Assembly: GCF_001311865.1 (NCBI RefSeq)
Contig: NZ_BBCD01000021.1
Span: forward strand, 1-50,717
Length of the DNA stretch: 50,717 nt
Direction of reading: 5' to 3'
Source: Piscibacillus salipiscarius JCM 13188
GTDB taxonomy: Bacteria > Bacillota > Bacilli > Bacillales > Alkalibacillaceae
A program made the position numbers and the translations under genes. The notes under the pieces were generated by a model, which did no database searches, was not told the DNA's origin, and worked only from the letters and a program-made list of their open reading frames with translations. Below, piece by piece: positions 19,789 to 29,255 of the stretch (position 1 is the first letter of the stretch; each line of letters starts with the position of its first letter).

Positions 19789-20618
19789 TTAAAATTTAAT
19801 TTTAATTCCTGAAGGATCTTTAACAAAGTATCCTTGATCTGTTTCTTCTACCTGTTCACCAAAAGCTTTTTCACTTTGTCACGATCACCATCTGTCATTT
19901 TCACCGAAAACCAATTAAGACCCACTTCATCATCACTTTTCGCTTCACTATTTCGGCTGTTCCACACATTCAAACCAATGTGGTGATGATATTTGTCATC
20001 TGACATAAACAACGCTTGTGGTCCATATTTAGCTACAACTTCAAAGCCTAACTTTTCATAAAAAGGCTGAACGCTTGGTAGGTCATGAATCTGAAGGTGG
20101 ATGTGCCCGATTGTTGATTCACTCGGAAAACCTGTCCACCCTTCTTCAGTGCGCTCTTTTAATAGACCTTCTATATCTAATGGGATGGTATCCATCACGA
20201 CTTCTTCACCATTCCAATCCCATTCTTCAGGATCACGGTCACGATAAATCTCGATTCCATTACCATCTGGGTCTGCAAGGTATAGTGCCTCAGATACTTT
20301 ATGGTCAGATGCGCCTTGCACTGGCAATTGATTACGCCAGAAATGATAAACGATATTTGCTAAGTCCTCTCTGGTTGGAACTAAGTACGCAATGTGAAAT
20401 AGACCCGTTTTACGACGGTCTAATGGTTTTACATATTCAACTTGTTCAATGGTCAAAATCGGTGTTTCACCATCAAACGAAAAAATAGCTTGATCATCGG
20501 TTTGACTTAATAAGTTCATACCAAGGATATCTTTATAAAATGTAATTGATTTTTCAAGGTTTGATACACTTAATGATATTTGATCGATATATTTAGTTGG
20601 TAACTCATGATAACTCAT
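19789..20618 (-). CDS. CatE-like ring-cleavage dioxygenase of the VOC superfamily (one frameshift)
   Basis: Two tandem vicinal-oxygen-chelate domains, about 276 residues, resembling B. subtilis CatE (catechol-2,3-dioxygenase). Domain 1: DQISLSVSNLEKSITFYKDI, HIAYLVP, ALYLADPDGNGIEIYRDR. Domain 2: IGHIHLQIHDLPSVQPFYEK, KYHHHIGLNVWNSRN. Candidate metal ligands are the His of HIHLQ, a His of YHHHIGLNVW and a C-terminal Glu. One base is missing near 19862; restoring it gives FGEQVEETDQGYFVKDPSG and a stop at 19789. ATG at 20618 has AAAGTGAGTG upstream. A CatR-type operator lies 48 bases upstream. The physiological substrate is not certain. Confidence 0.85.
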
Positions 20619-20665
20619 ATTGATCACTCACTTTCTTTTTAAATTAATTACAGTATATCATACTA

Positions 20666-20682
20666 ACTTACAAAAAGTAAGT
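20666..20682. promoter_or_regulatory. CatR/YodB-type operator at the catE-like gene
   Basis: ACTTAC-aaaaa-GTAAGT, a perfect 6+5+6 inverted repeat containing TTAC-N5-GTAA, the recognition element I recall for the B. subtilis quinone-sensing MarR/DUF24 repressors CatR and YodB. It overlaps the -35/spacer of a plausible promoter whose -10 is TATACT at about 20653. Confidence 0.65.
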
Positions 20683-20698
20683 AAATATATAAAAATAA

Positions 20699-20725
20699 AC
20701 TCAAGAAGCATCATGCTTCTTGAGT
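20699..20725 (-). terminator. Terminator after the opp operon
   Basis: ACTCAAGAAGCA and TGCTTCTTGAGT form a perfect 12-pair stem with a three-base loop, followed on the minus strand by TTTATTTTTATA. It lies 13 bases past the oppA stop. Confidence 0.92.
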
Positions 20726-20737
20726 CTATTATAGTCC

Positions 20738-22618
20738 TTATTCAGTTACACCTACTTGGTAATAACGTTCAGTAAATGTAGGATCACCTACTGAGATACC
20801 CCAGTTAACTACACGCTCGTTAACTGGAATTAATACCGAGCGGTAAAGAGTAGGGAATACAGGGATTTCCTCTACCATAAGTTTTTGCCACTTACTATAA
20901 ACTTCTTTACGGTACTCAGGGTCAAATGCTTCTTCTGAAAGACCGTCTTCTAGAAGTTTAGTATTTTCTTCGCTTTCATAACGCGGGAAGTTGAACATTG
21001 CTGTTGGACCATATAAACCACTAGGGTCTACATCGTAACCAACACCCCATGCACCTTGATAGATATCAACTTCAGGATCGTCGTTACCACCGTTACCTAC
21101 ACGCTCATAGAATGTGTTGAACTCAAGTAAACGTCCATCGATAAGTTGTACTTTTAATCCAACATTCTCCCAAGCTTGGATGTAGTAACGCGCTAATGGT
21201 TCAGCAACATCGCCACCAGACATAGATGCAAAGTTAATTTCTAACTTATCACCATTTGGTTTTTCACGGAATCCGTCACCATCAGTATCTTCATAACCAG
21301 CTTCGTCTAAGATTTGCTTAGCTTTTTCTGGATCATAAGTTGGTGTTTCGATTGAATCATCATGGTATTCAGGATGTGAAGGAGCAATTAAAGTAGTTGC
21401 ATTCCAACGTAAACCGTTGTAGAACTCCTCACCAACTGCATTGTTATCTACTGCATACCACATTGCACGACGTAATCTAACGTCACCCATTTTCATTTCA
21501 TCAGGCTTGTAGTTAACGCGACCTTCTTCTTTGTTCCAGTCACCTAATTTGAAACCGATGTAGGTGTATGCTAAGTCAATATCACCTAACCATTCAACGC
21601 CTTCCATACTAGAGTTGTCTGGGAACTGATCAACCGGGAAGCTATCCACTAAATCAACTTCGCCAGTTTCTAAAGCGTTTGCCACAGTACTAGGGCTTAC
21701 AACTTTAAGAGTTACTTTATCTAAATTCGGCTCGCCTCTCCAGTAATCTTCGTTCTTAACGTAAGTTACAGACTCACCAGGAACAATGCTATCAACTTTG
21801 TACGGACCAAAACCAATTGGGTTTTGACGTACTGCATCAGAAGCTGACATATCTGCTACTTCCATGTCGCCAAAGATGTGTTTTGCTAACGGGTAAATCC
21901 AAATACCACCTGTTAATAGAGATGGTGTTAAACGCTCATAGTTAAATTTAATTGTTTTCTCATCTACAATCTCGATACCCTTAATTGAATCAGCTTCACC
22001 ATTTCGGTATGCTTCCATACCTTTAAGTAAAGTGAAACCTACAGTGCTTCCACGAGGACCATCGTAATCAGGATGAGATATCACTTCATAGGCAAATGCC
22101 CAGTCTTCAGCTGTAACAGGCTCACCATCATGCCAGTTAACATTGTCTCTAATAGTAAACGTAATTGAAGACTCTTCTTCGTTTACTTCATACGTTGCAG
22201 CACCGTCATTAGTAATACGATAGTTTTCATCGTAAGTTACTAGCGCTTCATCAAACCATGCGATTACTTCCGCATCTGGTGCACCAGAATAGAAGTTCCA
22301 GTTTAATGTACCTTCAAATGCTGTATCAGTTACTAAACCGAATGTTAACTCTCCACCTTCGATTGGCTCACCAGTGTTCGAAACCTTTGTATTAAAGTCT
22401 TCAATGTTATAAAGACCATCAGCGTTAGCTTCTCCCCCTGCTTCTTCGCCTTCTTCACTTTCTTCACCTTCGCCTTCTCCCTCAGAAGACTCTTCAGTGC
22501 CTTCGCCTTCTCCTTCAGAAGGCTCTTCGTTCCCTTCATCGCTATTACAAGCTGCGATGAGCAAAACGAATGCGAGCATTAAGACAAATAAAAATTTGCC
22601 AAATAAGCTTCTGCTCAT
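20738..22618 (-). CDS. oppA: Oligopeptide ABC transporter substrate-binding lipoprotein (OppA/AppA family)
   Basis: Extracytoplasmic peptide-binding protein of SBP family 5. Intact, 626 residues. Lipoprotein signal with lipobox LIAAC (Cys 24), then a mature N-terminal linker of about 45 residues made almost only of Glu, Gly and Ser, then the binding domain (NWNFYSGAPDAEVI, NVNWHDGEPVTAEDWAFAYE, NPIGFGPYKVDSI, RRAMWYAVDN, YDPEKAKQILDEAGY). The acidic linker and overall Asp/Glu excess fit a salt-adapted organism. Strong ribosome site AGGGGGAGG. Last gene of the D-F-B-C-A operon; a stem-loop just upstream may raise its expression over the permeases. Confidence 0.95.
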   Translation of the reverse strand: MSRSLFGKFLFVLMLAFVLLIAACNSDEGNEEPSEGEGEGTEESSEGEGEGEESEEGEEAGGEANADGLYNIEDFNTKVSNTGEPIEGGELTFGLVTDTAFEGTLNWNFYSGAPDAEVIAWFDEALVTYDENYRITNDGAATYEVNEEESSITFTIRDNVNWHDGEPVTAEDWAFAYEVISHPDYDGPRGSTVGFTLLKGMEAYRNGEADSIKGIEIVDEKTIKFNYERLTPSLLTGGIWIYPLAKHIFGDMEVADMSASDAVRQNPIGFGPYKVDSIVPGESVTYVKNEDYWRGEPNLDKVTLKVVSPSTVANALETGEVDLVDSFPVDQFPDNSSMEGVEWLGDIDLAYTYIGFKLGDWNKEEGRVNYKPDEMKMGDVRLRRAMWYAVDNNAVGEEFYNGLRWNATTLIAPSHPEYHDDSIETPTYDPEKAKQILDEAGYEDTDGDGFREKPNGDKLEINFASMSGGDVAEPLARYYIQAWENVGLKVQLIDGRLLEFNTFYERVGNGGNDDPEVDIYQGAWGVGYDVDPSGLYGPTAMFNFPRYESEENTKLLEDGLSEEAFDPEYRKEVYSKWQKLMVEEIPVFPTLYRSVLIPVNERVVNWGISVGDPTFTERYYQVGVTE

Positions 22619-22681
22619 ATTTAATTACCTCCCCCTAATATTTTTGCTCAGTCTATTTTTGACTGAAAAACTATATACTCA

Positions 22682-22705
22682 ACACCTGACGTAAAAGCCA
22701 GGTGT
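22682..22705 (-). promoter_or_regulatory. Intercistronic stem-loop between oppC and oppA
   Basis: ACACCTG and CAGGTGT pair around a ten-base loop, within the 100-base gap before oppA. There is no T tract, so it is more likely a partial terminator or RNA-stabilising hairpin. Confidence 0.5.
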
Positions 22706-22718
22706 AGGTACCATTGAT

Positions 22719-23657
22719 TTAAGCTCTTCTCTGTCTAGCATCAGCTGCACGTTTTAGTGCTTCGCCAACGTTACGAACTGCTAGCATGAGTAATAGAATA
22801 AGTATGGCTGCTGGTAGCCAAATCCACCAACGTTGTTCTAACGTCGTTGGGTTCGTTGTGTAACTTAATAGAGTCCCTAAACTTGGTGTTTCTTCAGGGA
22901 AACCAAATCCTAAGAATGATAGACCTGACTCAATTCCAATATTAGCTGCTAAGTTAAGAGTCATCGTTACAACGATTAGTGATGTAATGTTTGGTAATAC
23001 TTGTTTAAATATAATCTTCGTGTGTGAAGACCCTAATGTTCTAGATGCTTGAGCGTAATCTAGTTCTTTTTTCTTGTAAAGCTTTAGAACGTATCAACCT
23101 TGCGATCCCCCATCCATAAGAAAGCTGTCATAATTAAAGAGAATGAAATAACGCTATATTCTGGAACAATCGCAACGAATACGATAACTAACATAATGAA
23201 TGGTAATACCATAAAGAAGTCTACGACACGCATTAATGCGTTATCGATATGACCACCAAAGTAACCTGAGACAACGCCTACCACAACACCAATAATGCCT
23301 GATAGGATGGTGACTAGAAATCCAATTAATAGAGAGTTTCTAGTACCTATAATTAACTGACCAAAAACATCACGTCCTCCATAGTCTGTCCCTAACCAGT
23401 ACTCACTTGAAGGTGGCTCATATAAAGCAAATAAATCTACTTTAGCGATTTGATCTTGGTCTAAGATTAATGATGCTCCAAAACAAATAAAGTTATGAGT
23501 GTAAAAAACACTAATGAAACAAGTGCCAATTTATCTTTTTAATTTCCTTCCAAAAGATTGATAACCCGGAAGGACTTTTGTGCTGTTCTGTTTCTTGCTG
23601 AGCTTGATTTACTTCCTGTTCAATATCAACATCCTGCTGTCTGTTTGATTGTGCCAA
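22719..23657 (-). CDS. oppC: Oligopeptide ABC transporter permease (OppC/AppC; at least four frameshifts)
   Basis: Reconstructed to about 313 residues from several frames. The cytoplasmic N-terminal tail is Gln/Glu-rich (LAQSNRQQDVDIEQEVNQAQ); then a TM segment (LALVSLVFFTLITLF), the periplasmic region with YWLGTDYGGRDVFGQLIIG, TM segments GFLVTILSGIIGVVVGVVSG and VLPFIMLVIVFVAIVP, the permease EAA-like loop (YAQASRTLGSSHTKIIFKQV LPN) and the C-terminal SGLSFLGFGFPEETPSLGTL. I propose TTG 23657 as start, with GGGGGGTGAG upstream. Breaks fall near 23090, 23055, 23478 and 23535. DppC/OppC proteins are 300-310 residues, so nothing is missing. Confidence 0.85.
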
Positions 23658-23689
23658 TTTGTCTCACCCCCCATTGATGTCTAATCAAT

Positions 23690-24650
23690 TTATTTGATAC
23701 GGATACGCGGATCTACAATACTTAAAATGATATCTGACAGTAACGCACCTAAAATTGCTAAAATACCAGATAATAGAACTAGTGCTGTTACAACTGAAAA
23801 GTCTCTTAATTGAATTGATTCGATAAATAAGTTCCCCATTCCTGGGTAACTGAAAATTCTTTCAATAAAAACTGTACCATTATAAGGTTTACAATTTCGT
23901 ATCCAAAGAATGCTGCAATTGGAAGAATTGAGTTTCTAAAAATATGACGATTGTAAACACGACTTTCAGATGCACCTTTTGCACGAGCTGTTAAAATGAA
24001 ATCTTTTGTTTCGTATCAATTATTTCACTTCTTAAGTATTGTACTGTTCCAACCGTTCCAATCAGAGCGATTGACAAGGATGGCAGTAATAAATGGTGCA
24101 ACTTACTCAAAATGTATTGTAATGTTCCTGGTTCTAGGCCTGGCTCAACTGAACCGCCTGTTGGGAACCAACCAAGCATAAAACCAAAGACCCAAAGTGC
24201 AACTAAACCAAAGATAAAGATTGGTGTTGCAAATCCAATATAAGTGTAACCAGTAATTAACTGATCGATTAATTTGTCATTGTAACGACCACTAACGATC
24301 CCTAAAGGTAAGCCAATAGCATAAATCATAATTGTTGAAACTAATGATAGCCAGAATGTATTAACAACCCGTTGCCAGATTAAGTCTGATACTGGCATTT
24401 TATATTTAAAAGATTGTCCGAAGTCACCTTGGACAGCTCCAACTATCCAATCCTTATATTGAACATACCAAGGATTGTTAAGTCCCAGTTTTTCTCTCAT
24501 TTCAGCAATACGTTCAGGTTTAATATTCGGATCAATTAATCCTGTTAACGCATCACCCGGCATCATTTTAGCTAACAAAAACACGATAACACTTAGTAAT
24601 ATGATTTGTGGTGTAGTGATTAATAATCTTCTAACTATAAATTTCCACAT
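23690..24650 (-). CDS. oppB: Oligopeptide ABC transporter permease (OppB/AppB; about two frameshifts)
   Basis: About 320 residues. N-terminus [20 protein letters not shown] with [15 protein letters not shown] and [15 protein letters not shown], the classic OppB/DppB opening. Later TM segments include [20 protein letters not shown] and [20 protein letters not shown], then the EAA loop ([20 protein letters not shown]) and a C-terminal [20 protein letters not shown] followed by VDPRIRIK. Frame breaks fall near 24000-24005 and near 23880. It starts seven bases after the oppF stop; the order D-F-B-C-A is compact. Confidence 0.88.
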
Positions 24651-24657
24651 AGTCTGA

Positions 24658-25586
24658 TCAACCTTTCTCTGGTAACGCTACCCGATGTGTATCGGTGACT
24701 GGTGTTAAATCGTACGCCAAGCCGTTTTCATCAAAATAATCATAGTACGAGTTTGAAAACTCATGCTTGACTTGTTCACGGAAGTTAAGGTTTTCTTGAC
24801 GTCTTTTTGGATTAATGTCCGGAATCGCTGCAACGAGACGTTTTGTATAAATGTGCTGAGGAGAGTTAAAGATTTCTTCTTTTGTACCCTCTTCTACGTA
24901 ACGTCCGTTATACATAATTCCAATTCTGTCACACATATGTTTAACTACACCTAAATCGTGGGATATAAATAAGTAAGTTAGATTTAATTCTTTCTGTAAA
25001 TCTTGCATAAAGTTTAATACTTGTGCCTGAACCGATACGTCTAACGCTGATACAGGCTCGTCCATGATAATAAGCTTTGGCTTTAGAGCAATGGCTCTAG
25101 CAACACCAATTCTTTGGCGCTGACCACCTGAGAATTCGTGTGGATATTTTAGTATACTCTCAGGAGAAAGTCCTACTTCTCTAGTAGTTCCTGAACCTTC
25201 TTTTTCTCTTCTTGTTTCGATAGCTTTTCATAGTTTCTAAGAGGTTCAGCGATTATATCTAGTACGCGCTTCCTTGGATTCAAACTAGAGTATGGATCCT
25301 GGAAGATCATTTGAATATCTTTACGAATATTTACTCTTTTGCCACTTTTATTTAAGAGTTCATCTTGGAAATAAATTTTACCGTCCGTAATATTATTTAG
25401 CCCCATTACCGCTTTACCTGTTGTTGTTTTACCAGAACCTGATTCACCAACTAATCCATAAGTCTCACCAGGTTGGATTTCAAAGCTTACGTCATCAACG
25501 GCTTTGATTGAATCAACAACTCTATTTAGAATTCCACCACGGATCGGAAAATGCACTTTAAGGTTATCAACTTTGAGCAGTGTCAT
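24658..25586 (-). CDS. oppF: Oligopeptide ABC transporter ATP-binding protein (OppF; one frameshift)
   Basis: ATPase of the peptide importer, about 309 residues. Walker [18 protein letters not shown]-loop [16 protein letters not shown], signature [17 protein letters not shown], Walker [15 protein letters not shown] and switch His FISHDLGVV, then the oligopeptide-type C-terminal extension ([12 protein letters not shown]). The frame breaks near 25180: one A is missing, EK-VGLSPES across the join. Start ATG 25586 with AAGGAGG nearby; it overlaps the end of oppD by 20 bases, so translation is probably coupled. Confidence 0.93.
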
Positions 25587-26588
25587 GGTTCTGTTCCTCC
25601 TTGCTCTCTTCTGGGAAGTAAAAATGCTTATAACATGTGCAGCGAACAAAGTGACCTGGACTAATTTCATGTAGTTCAGGATGTTCTTCATGGGCACTCG
25701 CATCAATCCATGGAATTCGTGCACTGAATCTACAACCTTGACGTGGTAAATGTTTAAGTGATGGAACAATACCGTGAATGACATGCAGTTTATCTTGTGC
25801 ACTGTCAACAAGTGGAATTGAACTCAATAACGATCTGGTATAAGGGTGCTTAGGGTCTTCGAACAACGTCTTAACATCTGCAACTTCCACAATCTCACCT
25901 GCATACATAACAGCTACACGGTCAGCCATTTCTGCAACCACCCCTAAGTCATGGGTAATTAGAATGACGCCGGAGCCAAGATCATCTTTCAATTCACGCA
26001 TTAAGTCTAATATTTGCGCTTGAATAGTAACGTCTAATGCTGTTGTTGGCTCATCAGCTATTAATAACTCAGGCTGATTCGCAATGGCAATTGCGATAAT
26101 TACACGTTGTCTCATACCCCCGGATAATTCGTGAGGGAACTGATTATAAACGTGCTTGGGCCTAGGGATTTCGACCCTTTCTAAAAGCTCTATAATATAG
26201 TTTTTACGTTTCGATTTCGGCATATTTTGTTGTGAAGCGTCAAAACCTCATCAATCTGTCTTCCAACTTCCATCAGAGGATTTAATGCCGTTAATGGATC
26301 CTGGAAAATCATCGAAAGCTCTTTACCGCGAAATTTATTCATCTCTTTAAACGGTAAATTCGCAATATTCCGACCTTTAAAGTTAATGTCTCCTTCAATT
26401 TTCGCCCGGTTATGTAGTCCCATAACAGAAAATGCTAGAGCACTTTTTCCTGAGCCAGACTCCCCAACTATGGCTAGGACTTCGTTCTTATTGACGTTAA
26501 GTGATACATCATCAACCGCTGCGTAATACTCTTCCCCAATTCTGAAGGATGTCTTCAGATTTTTGATCTCTAGTAATGGATTACTCAA
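25567..26588 (-). CDS. oppD: Oligopeptide ABC transporter ATP-binding protein (OppD; one frameshift)
   Basis: First gene of the opp operon, about 340 residues. Walker [18 protein letters not shown]-loop MIFQDPLTALNPLMEV, signature LSGGMRQRVIIAIAIA, Walker B LLIADEPTTALDV, switch His LITHDLGVVAEM, and a C-terminal extension with cysteines (GCRFSARIP, FVRCTCYKHF) like the Fe-S-linked tail seen in some OppD/DppD proteins. The frame breaks near 26220. Start probably TTG 26588 (MSNPLLEIKNL) after AGGGTGA; a GTG at 26597 is an alternative. Confidence 0.92.
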
Positions 26589-26877
26589 CTCAATCACCCT
26601 ATAGTTATATTTTCTCGATGACAAATCTTAAGGGTCTAAATTTCTCTAATTTTTAGAAAATTAAATTTTGATATAGTCTGTCCATATTAAAAAACCCATA
26701 AGTCTATTCGAGAATCCCCATTTTATCTTTATCAATAAATTTTTCTTTTTTCAGATAAGTTTAACATCTATTATTTTATGAAAGACGTCATCAAATTGCA
26801 ACATCTTTTTTTAAATTTTTATAAAATTACTAAAATAAAAAAAATGGAAATTTCAAAAGTTTTTGTAGAAAATTAGC
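26589..26877. other. AT-rich gap between oppD and fadF
   Basis: A 289-base stretch without a gene. It should hold the opp promoter, but I see no promoter with good -35 and -10 boxes. It has many T and A runs. No repeat array was found here. Confidence 0.5.
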
Positions 26878-26897
26878 CCTAAGACTCTAGTCTTAGG
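26878..26897 (-). terminator. Second hairpin downstream of fadF
   Basis: CCTAAGACT and AGTCTTAGG form a nine-pair stem with a two-base loop. It is the second of two tandem hairpins after fadF; the T tract that follows on the minus strand is interrupted. Confidence 0.55.
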
Positions 26898-26908
26898 TAT
26901 AAAAATAA

Positions 26909-26937
26909 CCCTCTAGCAACTCGTCGAAGCTAGAGGG
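26909..26937 (-). terminator. fadF terminator overlapping the end of the gene
   Basis: CCCTCTAGC and GCTAGAGGG pair (nine bases) around an 11-base loop and are followed on the minus strand by TTATTTTTAT. The fadF stop codon (26913-26915) lies inside the distal stem arm, and the last codons form the rest. Confidence 0.88.
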
Positions 26938-29063
26938 GCAACATATGCAGGTTGATCCACTTTTGCAGGTTCCCCGAAGATTGAACGTTCAAGAACTTCT
27001 GCAACGTCTTGAGTTGTCACATCATCCTCAACTTCTTTAGCCTTCGTACCATCTGTAAGCATGGTTAAACAGTATGGACACGCACTCGAAATGGTGTTAG
27101 GCGTTACTTCTAAAGCCTGCTCTGTACGAGCAACATTTATGCGGTTACCTGTTGTCTCTTCAGACCACATCATACCGCCACCTGCACCACAGCACATTCC
27201 GTTTTCTTTATTACGTTCAATTTCAACATATTGAACGCCTGGAATGGATTCTAAAATTTTACGAGGCGGGTTATAGACATCATTATAACGCCCTAAGTAA
27301 CAAGAATCGTGGAACGTAATCTTCTCGTTAATCGCTTGCTCTGGCTGCAATCGACCTTCTTCGATTAACTGTGCTAATAGCTCTGTATGGTGATAAACTT
27401 CACCTTCAAAACCGAAGTCAGGATATTCATTTTTAAAGATGTTATAAGCGTGAGGATCGATCGTTACAATCTTCTTCACTTCATTCTTTTCAAATTCTTT
27501 AATATTCTTCTCAGCTAACTCTTGGAATAAGAATTCGTTACCTAAACGACGAGCTGTATCTCCAGAGTTACGCTCTTTATTACCTAAAATAGCAAACTTA
27601 ACGCCTGCTTTATTCATTAAACGAGCAAATGCCATAGCAATCTTTTGACTGCGGTTATCATAAGACCCCATTGAAGAGACCCAGAATAAGTATTCGAATT
27701 CTTCGCCCTCTTTTTTCATTTCCTTAACAGTTGGAATGCGAAGTGTTTCGTCTTGTTCTCTCCAGTTTTCGCGGTCTTTCTTAGAAAGTCCCCATGGGTT
27801 TCCTTGACGCTCAATGTTCATCATCGCACGCTGAGCTTCAGGATCCATTTTACCTTCTGTCATAACTAAGTAACGACGTAAGTCAATAATCGTATCTACG
27901 TGCTGGTTCATAACAGGACACTGATCTTCACAGTTACGACAAGTCGTACACGCCCATAACTCTTCTTCCGTTACTACGTCACCGATTAAGTCTTTTTCCA
28001 TTACCTGCTCAGCAAGTGAGCCATTCGGATCTGCGGCTATTTGATTTCCTTGAGTCCCAGCAAAAGCATAAGATGGAACCCATGCAGATTTGCCCGTTAC
28101 AGCTGCTCCCTTTTCAGTTAAATGGTCACGCAATTTCACAATAATATCCATTGGCGACAACATCTTACCTGAACCTGAAGCCGGACATACATCCGTACAA
28201 CGACCACATTCAACACAAGCGTATAAGTCTAAGAGTTGTAGTTGATCTAAGTCTTCTACTTTTCCGACGCCAAACGTCGGCTCTTCATCAGACTCTTCCA
28301 TTTCATCAATGTCAAAGTCGATTTTCTTAAGCTTTCCGTGCTTTTTATCTTTTGTTAAAAATACGTTAGCAGGCCCAGCTAAAAGGTGAGCGTGCTTAGA
28401 TTGTGGCACGTAAACTAAGAAACTTAATAATGCGAATAAATGAATCCACCACATCACGTAGAATAAAGCGGCAGATGCAGTCGGTCCCATCCATCCAAAA
28501 GCAGTCGCAAACATGGATGCAACTGGCTCAGTCCATGTTAATCCATGACCATGCCAAACAATCGCGGCCCCGTTACCCATCAATACAGATAACATAAGCG
28601 TTGCGATAAAAATTAAAACAAGTCCTGCTTTAAAGCCTCGCTTTAAGCGAACAAGTTTTTCAATATAACGGCGGTAAAACGCCCAAACTACTGCTACTAA
28701 AATCGTCAACGTGACGATCTCTTGGAAGAACGTAAACCCTGGGTAGAAAATGCCAAGTGGCAAATGAGAATCAGGTGCTAACCCCTTCCAAATAAAATCA
28801 ATAGCGCCAAATTGAACTAATAAGAAACCATAGAACATCATGACGTGAATCGCGCCAGACTTTTTATCCTTTAATAGTTTCTTTTGGCCAAATACGAACG
28901 TCAAAATATCTCTGACGCGCTGTTTCATGTCTTGGTCGAACTCTGCTTTTTTCCCCATCTTTATGTAAGCAATACGCGTGCGTACTACTTGTACAAAGAG
29001 GAAAATTCCGTAAGCGGTTACACCTAAAAAGGCTAACCAATTGATTAGAAGTAATGTGTCCAT
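26913..29063 (-). CDS. fadF: FadF/EtfD-like membrane iron-sulfur oxidoreductase
   Basis: Intact, 716 residues. Five or six N-terminal membrane helices (NarI-like haem-b region, about residues 1-220), two 4Fe-4S motifs (CVECGRCTDVCP at 283-294; CTTCRNCEDQCP at 372-383) and two C-terminal cysteine-rich CCG domains of the HdrB type (FHDSCYLGRYN, MCCGAGGGMMW, SACPYCLTMLTDG). B. subtilis FadF and mycobacterial EtfD are homologues; EtfD passes electrons from acyl-CoA dehydrogenases via ETF to the quinone pool, which fits the acyl-CoA dehydrogenases upstream in this window. A consensus promoter with an operator inside it precedes the gene, and a terminator overlaps its end. Confidence 0.95.
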   Translation of the reverse strand: MDTLLLINWLAFLGVTAYGIFLFVQVVRTRIAYIKMGKKAEFDQDMKQRVRDILTFVFGQKKLLKDKKSGAIHVMMFYGFLLVQFGAIDFIWKGLAPDSHLPLGIFYPGFTFFQEIVTLTILVAVVWAFYRRYIEKLVRLKRGFKAGLVLIFIATLMLSVLMGNGAAIVWHGHGLTWTEPVASMFATAFGWMGPTASAALFYVMWWIHLFALLSFLVYVPQSKHAHLLAGPANVFLTKDKKHGKLKKIDFDIDEMEESDEEPTFGVGKVEDLDQLQLLDLYACVECGRCTDVCPASGSGKMLSPMDIIVKLRDHLTEKGAAVTGKSAWVPSYAFAGTQGNQIAADPNGSLAEQVMEKDLIGDVVTEEELWACTTCRNCEDQCPVMNQHVDTIIDLRRYLVMTEGKMDPEAQRAMMNIERQGNPWGLSKKDRENWREQDETLRIPTVKEMKKEGEEFEYLFWVSSMGSYDNRSQKIAMAFARLMNKAGVKFAILGNKERNSGDTARRLGNEFLFQELAEKNIKEFEKNEVKKIVTIDPHAYNIFKNEYPDFGFEGEVYHHTELLAQLIEEGRLQPEQAINEKITFHDSCYLGRYNDVYNPPRKILESIPGVQYVEIERNKENGMCCGAGGGMMWSEETTGNRINVARTEQALEVTPNTISSACPYCLTMLTDGTKAKEVEDDVTTQDVAEVLERSIFGEPAKVDQPAYVAPLASTSC

Positions 29064-29153
29064 AAAAGTTTCCCCCCGCTAGTCTCGAAGTTGTCTAGTA
29101 ACTATCTTATCATAAAAATTGTAATTTCATGAAAATTCTTTTTCTTACCTCTT

Positions 29154-29181
29154 ATTATACAATGAATGAGCATTCAGTCAA
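29154..29181 (-). promoter_or_regulatory. fadF promoter with FadR-like operator in the spacer
   Basis: Minus strand TTGACT (29176-29181), 16-base spacer, TATAAT (29154-29159). The 18-base element TGAATGAGCATTCAGTCA (plus strand 29163-29180) fills the spacer and part of the -35; it includes the perfect palindrome TGAATG-AG-CATTCA. It differs from the B. subtilis FadR consensus by one base in the second half-site plus the centre, and matches the element at mmgA. The placement is right for a repressor. Confidence 0.8.
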
Positions 29182-29255
29182 TGTTAAATTTAAGTAATTT
29201 AATCGTATAATAACGTTTTGGAAATCGCATAATACTTGAGAAGGGGGAGCTTACA

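Noticed and set aside
26589..26912. Riboswitch or T-box upstream of oppD
   Set aside because: The stretch is AT-rich with no conserved pairing; the only clear hairpins belong to the fadF terminator.
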